From NCBI GenBank assembly GCA_905197955.1, contig CAJKAR010000019.1:18766-82765 (forward strand): DNA of 64,000 bases, read 5' to 3'. The notes below the pieces were generated by a model that was not told the DNA's origin, did not search any database, and was given only the letters and a program-made list of their open reading frames with translations. Numbering within the stretch: position 1 is the first letter of the stretch; each line of letters starts with the position of its first letter. Shown here piece by piece: positions 50,316 through 58,951 of the stretch. This DNA comes from an uncultured Lentisphaeria bacterium. Its GTDB lineage: Bacteria; Verrucomicrobiota; Lentisphaeria; Victivallales; UBA1829. Position numbers and translations under genes: made by a program.

Positions 50316-51298
50316 CAGAACAGATCCATCTGCGTCATTTCAGGCGACGCCTCTTTTTTTTCTGTTGGCGCCGTCTTTTCCGGAACCGCTGCGGAAGATG
50401 CAGCAAACAGATCCGTATCCTCTTCGGGTCCGGCGATTGCATCGATCTCACGGAGGATGCTTTTCAGCTCCATCTTCTTTGCTGCGGCTCGGATCTTTGC
50501 ATAGTCGGGAGCCGAGCGTTTCAGGCGGCAGATCTCCCAGACGACATCTTCCGGCGGAGCTGTATCGAGCGTCACCAGCTTGACATTTTTTTCAAACAGC
50601 TCTTTTGCCTGTGCGAGCTTTGCGCGGAGGGATTCCCGTTTCACCTCGTCGAGCCGACGGAAGATCTCCTCTCCGGACCCGAACTGCTGAAGCAGAGCGG
50701 CGGCGGTCTTCGGACCGACCCCTTCCACACCGGGGATGTTGTCGGAAGCATCTCCAATCAGGGCAAGGTAATCGACGATTCCGGAAGGCGGCACGCCGAA
50801 TTTTTTCACAACCTCCTCCACTCCACGCTTTGTCAACGATCCCGCGGGATCCGGCACCAGCATCTCCACCCGGTCATCAATCACCTGGGAGAGATCCTTG
50901 TCTCCGGAAAAAATCACAACACGGTGAGCGGGAAACGCGGAGGCGATCGAACCGATCAGATCATCCGCCTCATATCCATCATGTTCCACGATGGTCCATC
51001 CAAAATCCTGAATCAGTTCCCGGATAACGGGCAGCTGAATCTGAAGTTCTTCCGGCATAGGCGGCCGGTTTGCCTTGTAGTCGGGGGCGAGCTCCATCCG
51101 GAAATGAGGACGGCCCTTGTCAAAGACGAATGCGCCGTTTTCGGACGGATATTCCTTCTCCAGTTTCAGAAGGAACTTTGTCATAGCGAAAACGGCGTTG
51201 GTCGGCACGCCGTCCGCGGTTGAGAGATGCCGCACCGCATGGTAACAGCGGTAAATCTGAGCGAAAGAATCAACCAGCAGAATCGGCGTGCTGTTCAT
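50315..51298 (-). CDS. Stand-alone 5'-3' exonuclease (PolI-type flap nuclease)
   Basis: 327 aa. ILLVDSFAQIYRCYHAV, VFDKGRPHFRMELAPDYKANR, the metal Asp cluster GYEADDLIGSIA, VVIFSGDKDLSQVID, and the helix-hairpin-helix region DYLALIGDASDNIPGVEGVGPKTAAALL match the PolI N-terminal/ExoIX family. A C-terminal Glu/Pro/Lys tail (about 285-327) ends in EMTQMDLF, which resembles a sliding-clamp binding peptide (Q-x-x-hydrophobic-x-F). Probably removes RNA primers or flaps. Operon between gpmI and the methyltransferase. Confidence 0.88.
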   Translation of the reverse strand: MNSTPILLVDSFAQIYRCYHAVRHLSTADGVPTNAVFAMTKFLLKLEKEYPSENGAFVFDKGRPHFRMELAPDYKANRPPMPEELQIQLPVIRELIQDFGWTIVEHDGYEADDLIGSIASAFPAHRVVIFSGDKDLSQVIDDRVEMLVPDPAGSLTKRGVEEVVKKFGVPPSGIVDYLALIGDASDNIPGVEGVGPKTAAALLQQFGSGEEIFRRLDEVKRESLRAKLAQAKELFEKNVKLVTLDTAPPEDVVWEICRLKRSAPDYAKIRAAAKKMELKSILREIDAIAGPEEDTDLFAASSAAVPEKTAPTEKKEASPEMTQMDLF

Positions 51299-51305
51299 TG
51301 CAGGG

Positions 51306-52952
51306 TCACTTCCAGTTGATGACCGGCTTGTCGTAATCGGCAGGAGCCTTGAAGCCGAGCAGTTCGGCGCAGGTTCCGGCGACAGAGCTGATCCCCAGTC
51401 CTGTATTGAGTTCCTGCGAATATTCGCCCTTGTAATCGGGGTCGTAGATGAAGCAGGGAACCGGATTCAGGGAGTGACTGGTCTTGCGGCGCGGCTCCCC
51501 GTTCTTATCGAGTTTGACGGCACCGGTTTTATCGTGTTCGTACATATCATCGGCGTTGCCGTGGTCGGCGGTAACGACCATGATACCGCCAGCTTTCGTC
51601 ACGGCGTTGTAGAGGCGCTCCAGACAGATGTCGAGCGCGCCCATGGAGACCTGAACCGCCTGATAGACTCCGGTATGTCCGACCATATCCCCGTTCGGGA
51701 AGTTCAGACGGATAAACTGATATTTTCCGGATTCGATCGCGGCAATAACGGCATCGGTGATCTCGGCGCACTGCATCCAGGGACGCTGTTCAAACGGAAT
51801 GATATCGGAGGGGATCTCCTGATAGGTTTCAAGAGCCTCGTCGAATTTTCCGGTCCGGTTTCCGTTGAAGAAGTAGGTGACATGACCGTACTTCTGCGTT
51901 TCACTGATTGCAAACTGACGGACATTGCTGGCGCAGAGATACTCGCCGAGCGTCTCGTTGATCTCCGGCGGATTAACCAGATAATGATTCGGGATATGGA
52001 GGTCGCCGTCGTATTCCATCATGCCGGCATAGAAGACTTTCGGCATGGGATCGCGCGGGAACTTGTCGAAATTGGGATTGTCAAACGCCTCGCTGATCTC
52101 GATGGCGCGGTCGCCGCGGAAGTTGAAGTAGATGACGACATCGCCGTCTTTCACGGCACCGACCGGAGTTTTTCCATCGTCGGCGATCACAAACGGCGGC
52201 AGATCCTGGTCGATCGCCTTTGTTTCCGCGCGGAGCGTTTCGATGGCTTCCGCAACGGTCTTGAAGTAGCGGCCTTTTCCGGCGACATGGGTTTCCCAGC
52301 CTCTGCGGACCATATCCCAGTTGGCGCCGTAACGGTCCATGGTAATATTCATGCGTCCGCCGCCGGAAGCGAAGCGGTAGTCGAATCCCTGAGCATTGAT
52401 CTCTTTGAGGTACTTTTCGAACGGGACGACATAATCGAGTGCGGAGGTTTCCGGCACATCGCGTCCATCGAGCAGAGCATGGATGCGGACCTTCTTCACG
52501 CCTTCCGCCTTAGCCCGCTCAATCATGCCTTTGAGGTGATCGATATGGCTGTGGACATTTCCATCGGAGAAGAGTCCGATGAAGTGCATGGTTCCGCCTT
52601 TTTTTGCCTCTTCGACGGCTTTCTTCCAGGTAGCGCCCTCGAACATTTTTCCGGACTTGATTGCCTCGGAAACGAGTTTGGCGCCCTGAGCGAAAACACG
52701 TCCGCATCCCATGGCGTTGTGACCGACTTCACTATTGCCCATATCGGCATCGGAGGGAAGTCCGACAGCGGTTCCATGAGCTTTCAGCGTTGTAAACGGA
52801 AGAGTTTTCATCAGTTTATGAAGGAACGGAGTGGGGGAATCCAGCACTGCGTCACCTTCCTTGTATTTGCCGATGCCGACGCCGTCCATGATGACCAGAA
52901 CGACGGGGCCTTTTCTTCCGAGAAATTTCGGATTGCGTTCCAATGCCTGCAT
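51306..52952 (-). CDS. gpmI: 2,3-bisphosphoglycerate-independent phosphoglycerate mutase
   Basis: 548 aa, alkaline phosphatase superfamily enzyme interconverting 3- and 2-phosphoglycerate. The metal Asp and start motif VVLVIMDGVGIG (D23), the phosphorylated Ser in DADMGNSEVGHNA (S74), ALLDGRDVPETSAL, YFNFRGDRAIEI and the second metal cluster VVTADHGNADDMYEH appear in order. GGAGG lies 7 bases before the ATG. First gene of a gpmI-exonuclease-methyltransferase operon (7-bp gap to the next). Confidence 0.95.
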   Translation of the reverse strand: MQALERNPKFLGRKGPVVLVIMDGVGIGKYKEGDAVLDSPTPFLHKLMKTLPFTTLKAHGTAVGLPSDADMGNSEVGHNAMGCGRVFAQGAKLVSEAIKSGKMFEGATWKKAVEEAKKGGTMHFIGLFSDGNVHSHIDHLKGMIERAKAEGVKKVRIHALLDGRDVPETSALDYVVPFEKYLKEINAQGFDYRFASGGGRMNITMDRYGANWDMVRRGWETHVAGKGRYFKTVAEAIETLRAETKAIDQDLPPFVIADDGKTPVGAVKDGDVVIYFNFRGDRAIEISEAFDNPNFDKFPRDPMPKVFYAGMMEYDGDLHIPNHYLVNPPEINETLGEYLCASNVRQFAISETQKYGHVTYFFNGNRTGKFDEALETYQEIPSDIIPFEQRPWMQCAEITDAVIAAIESGKYQFIRLNFPNGDMVGHTGVYQAVQVSMGALDICLERLYNAVTKAGGIMVVTADHGNADDMYEHDKTGAVKLDKNGEPRRKTSHSLNPVPCFIYDPDYKGEYSQELNTGLGISSVAGTCAELLGFKAPADYDKPVINWK

Positions 52953-52992
52953 AAGTATCCTCCATATCTAAATGATAAGTTAATAGGATTCA

Positions 52993-53021
52993 ATGTACAC
53001 CGTCAACGGCATTTTTGCAAC
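52993..53021 (-). promoter_or_regulatory. gpmI promoter
   Basis: Minus strand TTGCAA (53016-53021), 17-bp spacer, TACATT (52993-52998), about 40 bp upstream of the gpmI ATG. Confidence 0.6.
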
Positions 53022-53082
53022 TTTACCGAGCAGTAAATGGAGATGAAAAACAAGGAAAAAACAAAAAATCGGATTTTTTCAT

Positions 53083-53110
53083 TTGCATTTTTTCAAAGGG
53101 TCACTATATT
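53083..53110 (+). promoter_or_regulatory. tRNA-Ala promoter
   Basis: TTGCAT (53083-53088), 16-bp spacer, TATATT (53105-53110), 20 bp before the tRNA. Confidence 0.6.
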
Positions 53111-53130
53111 ACAGAATCCGCAACGGACAT

Positions 53131-53207
53131 GGGGTATTAGCTCAGTTGGCTAGAGCACCACACTGGCAGTGTGGGGGTCAGGAGTTCAAGTCTCCTATAC
53201 TCCACCA
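53131..53207 (+). tRNA. tRNA-Ala (anticodon GGC)
   Basis: 77 nt with encoded CCA. The acceptor GGGGTAT pairs with ATACTCC, giving the alanine identity pair G3-U70. The anticodon loop CTGGCAG sits on CCACA/TGTGG, anticodon GGC. The T arm is AGGAGTTCAAGTCTCCT. T-rich sequence (TTTTTTTGTCTTTTTTTT) follows. Confidence 0.97.
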
Positions 53208-53590
53208 TTTTTTTGTCTTTTTTTTGGGATTTTGAGTTCAAATCAAGATCCCTTTTTTATTTTCTTATTATAAAAAATCTGTTTTTTGTCAATACGATAT
53301 ACATTCAGAATCCAGCATCATTCTTATCTGTATCCGGTAACAACAGATGAAAATACCTTCCGGAGAACTCTGAACGGCTTTCCGAATACCTCAGCAAGCA
53401 ATTTTTCTCTCCTGAGGCATCCAATTTCCAAAGTTCATTTAAAAACTTATTTTTCACTCATTGAATCAATGGAAGACGTTGCAACATCAGCGGTTAAAAA
53501 ATAATCTTCTGCTTTTCTATAACAGAGCACAGTCATCTTGAAAATCTGTCTTTTACTGGGCAAGCTGAATTAATTGAAGTAAAAAACAGA
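53208..53590. other. Region without a supported gene after tRNA-Ala
   Basis: 383 bases, AT-rich, starting with T-runs after the tRNA. The only open frame (53286-53504, TTG start, 72 codons) lacks a ribosome binding site and any family resemblance. I see no repeat or att-like copy of the tRNA 3' end here. Confidence 0.5.
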
Positions 53591-56077
53591 TTATATCTGC
53601 AAAAAGCGGGCCGTAATGCTTTCCGGAACAGAACGGATCTCGTCAAGAGTGCCGGATGCAACAATCCGTCCGCCTTCGGAACCTCCGCCCGGCCCCATGT
53701 CTATGATATAATCCGCATTGCGGATCAGATCAAGATCGTGTTCGATCACCACCACCGTGGCACCGTTTTCTATCAGATGCAGAAAAACGTGCAGAAGAGT
53801 ACGGACATCCAATGGATGCAATCCGATTGTCGGTTCATCAAAAACAAACACGGAATCGGATTGGGATCGACCCATCTCACAGGAGAGTTTCAAGCGCTGG
53901 GCCTCGCCACCGGAAAGTCCGGGGGTCTCCTCTCCCAATGTCAGATATCCCAGTCCGAGATCATGCAGCACCTTCAGGCGTGGATAAACACTCTTCAGAT
54001 CCCGGCAGAACTCCATGGCATGGGAGACATCCAGATCCATGAGTTCAGGAAGCGAGAGTGCTTTCCCTCCCTTGTTGACAAAACGAATCCGGCTTGCTGC
54101 ATCGGAATAACGGGAACCGCGACACGCCGGACACGGAATTTCCACATCGGGCAGAAACTGCACATCCAGACTGATACTTCCGGTTCCATCACAGGCGGCG
54201 CACCGCAGAGAACCCGTGTTATAGGAAAAATCCCCTGCACGATATCCGTGCTCTTTCGCATCCGGGGTTCTGGCAAAGACTTTGCGGAGTTCATCGTGAA
54301 CATTCGCATAAGTCGCAACCGTCGAACGGACGTTGATTCCGATTGGAGTCGCATCAATCAGTTTCACCTGACGGATCCCCTCCGCCTCAACGGAATGCAC
54401 ATGTTCCGGCAGTTTCACTCCATCGATCCAGGCGCGAAGACCGGGAACCAGGCTCTCTAGCACAAGAGTGGTCTTGCCGGAACCGGAAACGCCGGTCACA
54501 ACAGTCAGCCGCCCCTTGGGAATCTCCACCTCCAGCGGCCGGACCGTATGGAGCGCGCCAGTGGAAAAACGGAGTTTCCCGAATCGGAAAACTTCCTGCG
54601 GGGGCGGGTTGTGCAGGACCTGAACATGTTCGCGTCCAGCAAGAAACGGACCAATCCGGGAGGCGGGATCAGAGGAAAGATCGGGAATGGTTCCTTCGGC
54701 AATAATGCGTCCGCCATCCGCACCGGCATTCGGGCCCAGTTCAATGATCCAGTCGGCTTCCGAGAGAATTTGTGTGTCGTGATCCACGAGAATCACAGAA
54801 TTGCCGTCCGCAACCAGGTCATGCATCACGCCCGTCAGCCCGATAATATTGGACGGATGCAGTCCGATGCTCGGTTCATCCAGCACATACAGAACTCCGG
54901 TGGTTCGGTTGCGAATTGCGCGTGCCAGCTGCATTCTCTGACGTTCGCCCGTGGAGAGCGTGGATCCGGCACGGTCCAGAGTCAGATATCCGAGCCCCAG
55001 ATCCATCAGACGTTTCGCAGAGGAGAAAAACGATTCGCAAATACTCTCCGCCATCGGTCGCATCTCTTCCGGCAATGAAGCTGGGACACCCCGAACCCAC
55101 TCCATGAGCTCAGCAAGAGTTTTCCGACAGACTTCATCCAGAGAAATCCCTCTCACCCGGGGAGCCCGCGCCGCTTCCGAAAGCCGGGAACCTCCGCAAT
55201 CGGGACATGGCTCTTCCCGCAGAAACTTCGCAATCCGTTTCATTCCGGTCTCGTCCTTGACCTTGGAAAGAGCGTTCTCCACCGTATGAACCGCACTGTA
55301 ATAGGTAAAATCCAGTTCGCAGGCATCCTGTGTGTTTTTTGCCTTGTAAAAAATATGTTTCTTAACGGCGGGGCCATCGTAGACGATCTCTTTTTCCTCC
55401 GGGGTAAGATCGCAAAAAGGCACATTGGTCCGCACCCCCATTGCCCGGCAGACATCCACCATCAGCGACCACATCAGGGAATTCCATGGTGCAACCGCCC
55501 CCTCATCAATGGAAAGCGATTCATCGGGAACCAGTGTCGAACGGTCCACACTTCTGACCATACCGGTTCCGTCGCATCTTCGACATGCCCCCTGACTGTT
55601 GAAAGCCAGTTCTTCCGCTCCGGGCGGCAGGAAGACGCTCCCGCACACCGGACAGACCAATTCCCTGCCGGCGGCAACCGCAAGAGTCGGCGGGTGATAA
55701 TGACCTTTGGGGCATCGGTGCTCCGCCACACGGGAAAAGAGAAGACGAAGCGAATTCAGCAATTCTGTGCCTGTTCCGAATGTGCTGCGGATTCCGGGAA
55801 CTCCGGGCCTCTGATGCAGAGCCAGCGCTGCCGGGACATGGAGAATCTCGTCCACCTGCGCTTTTGCCGCTTGTGTCATCCGTCTGCGAGTGTAGGTCGA
55901 GAGCGACTCCAGATACCTGCGTGATCCCTCCGCATACAGAACGCCCAGCGCCAGAGAGGATTTGCCCGATCCGGATACTCCCGCAATTCCGACAATCCGA
56001 TGCAGCGGAATGTCCACATCCACATTCTTCAAATTATGTACGCATGCTCCGCGTACCTGTATTGTATCAACGTTCAT
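53591..56077 (-). CDS. Short UvrA-like ABC ATPase (UvrA2/DrrC type)
   Basis: 828-aa UvrA paralogue with two ABC modules. Walker A motifs are GVSGSGKSS (about 33-41) and GVSGSGKTT (about 528-536); signatures are LSTGERQRMQLARAI and LSGGEAQRLKLSCEM. Zinc-module Cys pairs are CPVCGSVF...CRRCDGTG, CPDCGGSRL, and CAACDGTG...CPACRGSRY. Canonical UvrA is about 940 aa; the shortfall falls where the UvrB-interaction region would lie, as in UvrA2/DrrC proteins linked to DNA-intercalator tolerance. No uvrB or uvrC is nearby. AAGGGAAAAGAA precedes the ATG at 56077; a start six codons upstream is less likely. Confidence 0.85.
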   Translation of the reverse strand: MNVDTIQVRGACVHNLKNVDVDIPLHRIVGIAGVSGSGKSSLALGVLYAEGSRRYLESLSTYTRRRMTQAAKAQVDEILHVPAALALHQRPGVPGIRSTFGTGTELLNSLRLLFSRVAEHRCPKGHYHPPTLAVAAGRELVCPVCGSVFLPPGAEELAFNSQGACRRCDGTGMVRSVDRSTLVPDESLSIDEGAVAPWNSLMWSLMVDVCRAMGVRTNVPFCDLTPEEKEIVYDGPAVKKHIFYKAKNTQDACELDFTYYSAVHTVENALSKVKDETGMKRIAKFLREEPCPDCGGSRLSEAARAPRVRGISLDEVCRKTLAELMEWVRGVPASLPEEMRPMAESICESFFSSAKRLMDLGLGYLTLDRAGSTLSTGERQRMQLARAIRNRTTGVLYVLDEPSIGLHPSNIIGLTGVMHDLVADGNSVILVDHDTQILSEADWIIELGPNAGADGGRIIAEGTIPDLSSDPASRIGPFLAGREHVQVLHNPPPQEVFRFGKLRFSTGALHTVRPLEVEIPKGRLTVVTGVSGSGKTTLVLESLVPGLRAWIDGVKLPEHVHSVEAEGIRQVKLIDATPIGINVRSTVATYANVHDELRKVFARTPDAKEHGYRAGDFSYNTGSLRCAACDGTGSISLDVQFLPDVEIPCPACRGSRYSDAASRIRFVNKGGKALSLPELMDLDVSHAMEFCRDLKSVYPRLKVLHDLGLGYLTLGEETPGLSGGEAQRLKLSCEMGRSQSDSVFVFDEPTIGLHPLDVRTLLHVFLHLIENGATVVVIEHDLDLIRNADYIIDMGPGGGSEGGRIVASGTLDEIRSVPESITARFLQI

Positions 56078-56124
56078 TTCTTTTCCCTTTTTCATCCGAA
56101 TCGGAAGACGAGATGTTCTGTTTC

Positions 56125-56799
56125 CTATTTTCTCTTGCGATTGTCACCGAGATCCCCGGAGGAGAAAATATGCTGCCGGAGAGCTTCCTTGTTCTCCTCT
56201 ATGGTCCCTGCTCTGAAGTGGAATGGCGGAAGAGGTGTCTTTTCATAAAAACGGGTCCATGCGGAATGCCACAATCGACGTGACGGCCCGCAGAACTTCC
56301 ACTGCTCAAGAAGATCCGGATGCGCAATCACCACCGGATGATATTCATCCAGAATCCCCGCCGGATACACATTTCTGTCTTTTGCGGCCGCCTTGACTGC
56401 GGAAAATGCCACAATTCGTCTGAGACGTCCGGAAGAGCCCTCCGGATCAAATCCATTCCGGCAGACAAGGTGAAAAAAACTATACAATCCCACCGTTCCG
56501 AGTAGCGCGACAGCAATTCCGTAACGCAGCAGACGGAAGCTGCCGCGGACGGCTCCGACAACGCAAAAAAGAAGAGTTATCATCAGCAGAGTCCGCGGAA
56601 GATATACCGGATTCCCGATCAACAGAATTCCATAAAGGGACAAAGAAACCAGAACCGCAAGAAAAACGCTTCCGACTGGAAATTTTTCTTTCGGACCGCA
56701 TTTTTCAGGAGCCTTCATGCACAGCACCACAACGGCAAAAACAATCAGACCGCCCCAGAGCAATAGACAGCAGACGGCATATAAATTCGCAGAATTCAT
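56125..56799 (-). CDS. Hypothetical membrane protein
   Basis: 224 aa, unrecognised. Four N-terminal helices (about 5-27, 42-60, 68-86, 92-112) precede a soluble C-terminal half of about 110 residues (RRIVAFSAVKAAAKDRNVYPAGILDEYHPVVIAHPDLL). AAGGATTCTT before ATG 56799 decides the start; upstream ATGs to 56925 would add a polar leader. 47 bp upstream of the UvrA-like gene on the same strand, so possibly co-transcribed. Confidence 0.65.
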   Translation of the reverse strand: MNSANLYAVCCLLLWGGLIVFAVVVLCMKAPEKCGPKEKFPVGSVFLAVLVSLSLYGILLIGNPVYLPRTLLMITLLFCVVGAVRGSFRLLRYGIAVALLGTVGLYSFFHLVCRNGFDPEGSSGRLRRIVAFSAVKAAAKDRNVYPAGILDEYHPVVIAHPDLLEQWKFCGPSRRLWHSAWTRFYEKTPLPPFHFRAGTIEENKEALRQHIFSSGDLGDNRKRK

Positions 56800-57286
56800 A
56801 AGAATCCTTTGCAGAAGGTCCGAAATCATCTGACAGCTTATCTTCTCTCTTTGCGTTGGAATATTGTTACTATATCGCAACATTTTCTTTTTTGCAAGAG
56901 ACAAAGGATCCGGAACCGCCTGCATTGACGGTTTCTCTCAGAGAAACGTGATTCGGCCCAATCTCTCCGCCAGAAATCAACAATCCTTTTATGTGCCATT
57001 CATTGAAAAACTCCGGGGTTCCCGCAAGGACCTTTTCCCGAAGTGATTGTTTCGATGACAAATTTCTCTTCCGGATTCCTCCTATTCTAGTCTGGAAATC
57101 CGGAACTGCCGATGTTATGCCGTTCCGCTGGCATACCGATTCCCGAACTTACGGTTTCGGTTTTATGAGTTTACCGCGGGAGCTTTTTGTTGAGCTATTT
57201 TCAGGAAAGGCTTTCAGAGAGACGGCTCCGGCGTTTTATTTTACAGGAGCCCCTCCCTCTAGTCTTTTCCGGTATTATGAGTGAGC
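56800..57286. other. Region without a supported gene between the membrane protein and GH5 genes
   Basis: 487 bases. Several frames of 60-97 codons exist but none has a ribosome binding site with a recognisable product. A weak GGCTCC/GGAGCC inverted pair near 57224-57250 may mark the GH5 transcript end. Nothing else is visible. Confidence 0.45.
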
Positions 57287-58798
57287 TTATTGATTCGTTT
57301 TGTTTTTCCGGAATGCGTTTAAGAGAACCTGTTTTCGTTTTGTCATATCTTTTTTCCGCACGCGATCCAAGGGATTCTCATTGTGTTCCACGCTCCAGAC
57401 ATCGCTTTCACGAAAGGCATGGAAACACCATGTCCAGCCGTATTCCTCGAACAGCGAGATCATATCCTGTAAAAGCAAATCCGCTCCGGGAGCCCAGCGG
57501 ACACATCCGAATTCGCCGACAAAAATTTTTGCACCGGTCATTTTTTGAAACCGCCGGACTTTCCGTTCCAGACGAATCCGCATCTGTGTCTTATTGTATT
57601 TTGCGTTCGGATAGGCAAGATACTGTTTCCGATTCCGGTCCAGCTGATGGGTAATCTCTCCCGGATAATAGATGTGGACACTGTAAAAAATATTCGGATA
57701 GGAAAAAATCGGAAGATATTCCAACATTTCTTCTCCACCAAGACCTTCCGGTTCCACGATGATCGGCGTTTCCGGATCCAGTTCCCGGATCGTGCGGATG
57801 ATCCGCTCCGCAAATTCGGGATACGACGGATCCCCGGGAGAAAGCACTCTGCTGTGAGGCTCATTCAATATATCATATCCCCACAAAGCCGGATGTCCCT
57901 TGAAGCGTCTCACCGTCTTCCGCCAGAACTCAATGACATAATCGCGTCCTTCCTTCGTCCCCATCAGCAGAGGCAGTCCACCGCCCGGATGCAGATCGAT
58001 CACCAGCTTGATTCCATATTTTTCCGACAAAGCCAGAGCCTTTTCCACATGATTCAAATATCGATCCAGTACGGCTGCACACTCTGCGACATTCTTTCGT
58101 GAGCCGACATTCAGCTGCCAGCGAATCAGATTCGCGCCCCAGCGCTTCAGTTCCGCAAAATCCTCCTCTCTGGGGACAAACGGAGACATCACGCCGCGGA
58201 GAATCGGAAAGTCCCTTGTGTAGCGGGCCTGGGGAACCGGATTCAGTTTCAGTGTCGATACCAGAGCCTTGCCGGCTTTGAGGATCCGGATATTCCGGAA
58301 CTGAATCTCTCCGGCAACATTGTTCAACCCGAGAGAGAGTTTCCCCTTTGTCACCCCATGGAACAAATGGATCGTATTTCCGGTGAGAAACCATTCCGTC
58401 GTTCCGAAATACGGGACCTTGTTCCCGTAAAGAATCCTAGGATCGTGAACAGCTCCGTCATACGGGAACAGAAGCCGGAACTGGATCCCTTCCCATTTGG
58501 ATTTCTGATGGCAGGTCACGTCTGTCATTTTGACTTCGCCCTGCACATCCACTTTGAAGCCGTCCATTTTCAACGCCTGGAAATCCAGCGGAATTTCGAC
58601 AAAATATTTTCCTTTTTTTCCCGGAGGAACTCTGATCTGAAGAATATAATTATGCTCGAAATCCTGAAGAATGGACGCTCCCGGACTTTTTTTTACGATC
58701 TTCTGAATTTCCGGACTGGAAAAATCCGCCTGCCACAGCAAATCCGAACTCAATCCAATCAACGGAGCAAACAAGCAAACCAAAAACGTTTTCCACAT
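57287..58798 (-). CDS. Secreted GH5-family glycoside hydrolase with N-terminal beta domain
   Basis: 503 aa. A signal peptide (1-18, MWKTFLVCLFAPLIGLSS) and a beta-sandwich region of about 170 residues, perhaps carbohydrate-binding, precede a GH5 TIM barrel (about 200-490): LRGVMSPF, WGANLIRWQLNVG, LVIDLHPGGG, WGYDILNEPH with acid/base Glu near 311, YSVHIYYPG, and nucleophile Glu in KIFVGEFGCV near 427, then WTWCFHAFRE. Typical of endo-glucanase/mannanase-type GH5 enzymes; the substrate is unknown. Follows the pseudopilin by 153 bp on the same strand, downstream of the LacI regulator. Confidence 0.87.
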   Translation of the reverse strand: MWKTFLVCLFAPLIGLSSDLLWQADFSSPEIQKIVKKSPGASILQDFEHNYILQIRVPPGKKGKYFVEIPLDFQALKMDGFKVDVQGEVKMTDVTCHQKSKWEGIQFRLLFPYDGAVHDPRILYGNKVPYFGTTEWFLTGNTIHLFHGVTKGKLSLGLNNVAGEIQFRNIRILKAGKALVSTLKLNPVPQARYTRDFPILRGVMSPFVPREEDFAELKRWGANLIRWQLNVGSRKNVAECAAVLDRYLNHVEKALALSEKYGIKLVIDLHPGGGLPLLMGTKEGRDYVIEFWRKTVRRFKGHPALWGYDILNEPHSRVLSPGDPSYPEFAERIIRTIRELDPETPIIVEPEGLGGEEMLEYLPIFSYPNIFYSVHIYYPGEITHQLDRNRKQYLAYPNAKYNKTQMRIRLERKVRRFQKMTGAKIFVGEFGCVRWAPGADLLLQDMISLFEEYGWTWCFHAFRESDVWSVEHNENPLDRVRKKDMTKRKQVLLNAFRKNKTNQ

Positions 58799-58951
58799 GG
58801 CGATCCTGTCCTTTCTTTCTTATTCTGCCAAATTCCGGAAGGACCATATCCGAAATTTGTTTTTCTTTGTTAAAAACACGGCTTTTTCCAGGAGTTTTTT
58901 TCAATACAAAAAGTGGATTCAGCCTTTTCTATCGAAAGATCTCTTTTCCCG

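Noticed and set aside
53286..53504. 72-codon frame after tRNA-Ala
   Set aside because: TTG start without ribosome binding site, no similarity; also checked as a possible integration remnant, but no duplicated tRNA end is visible.
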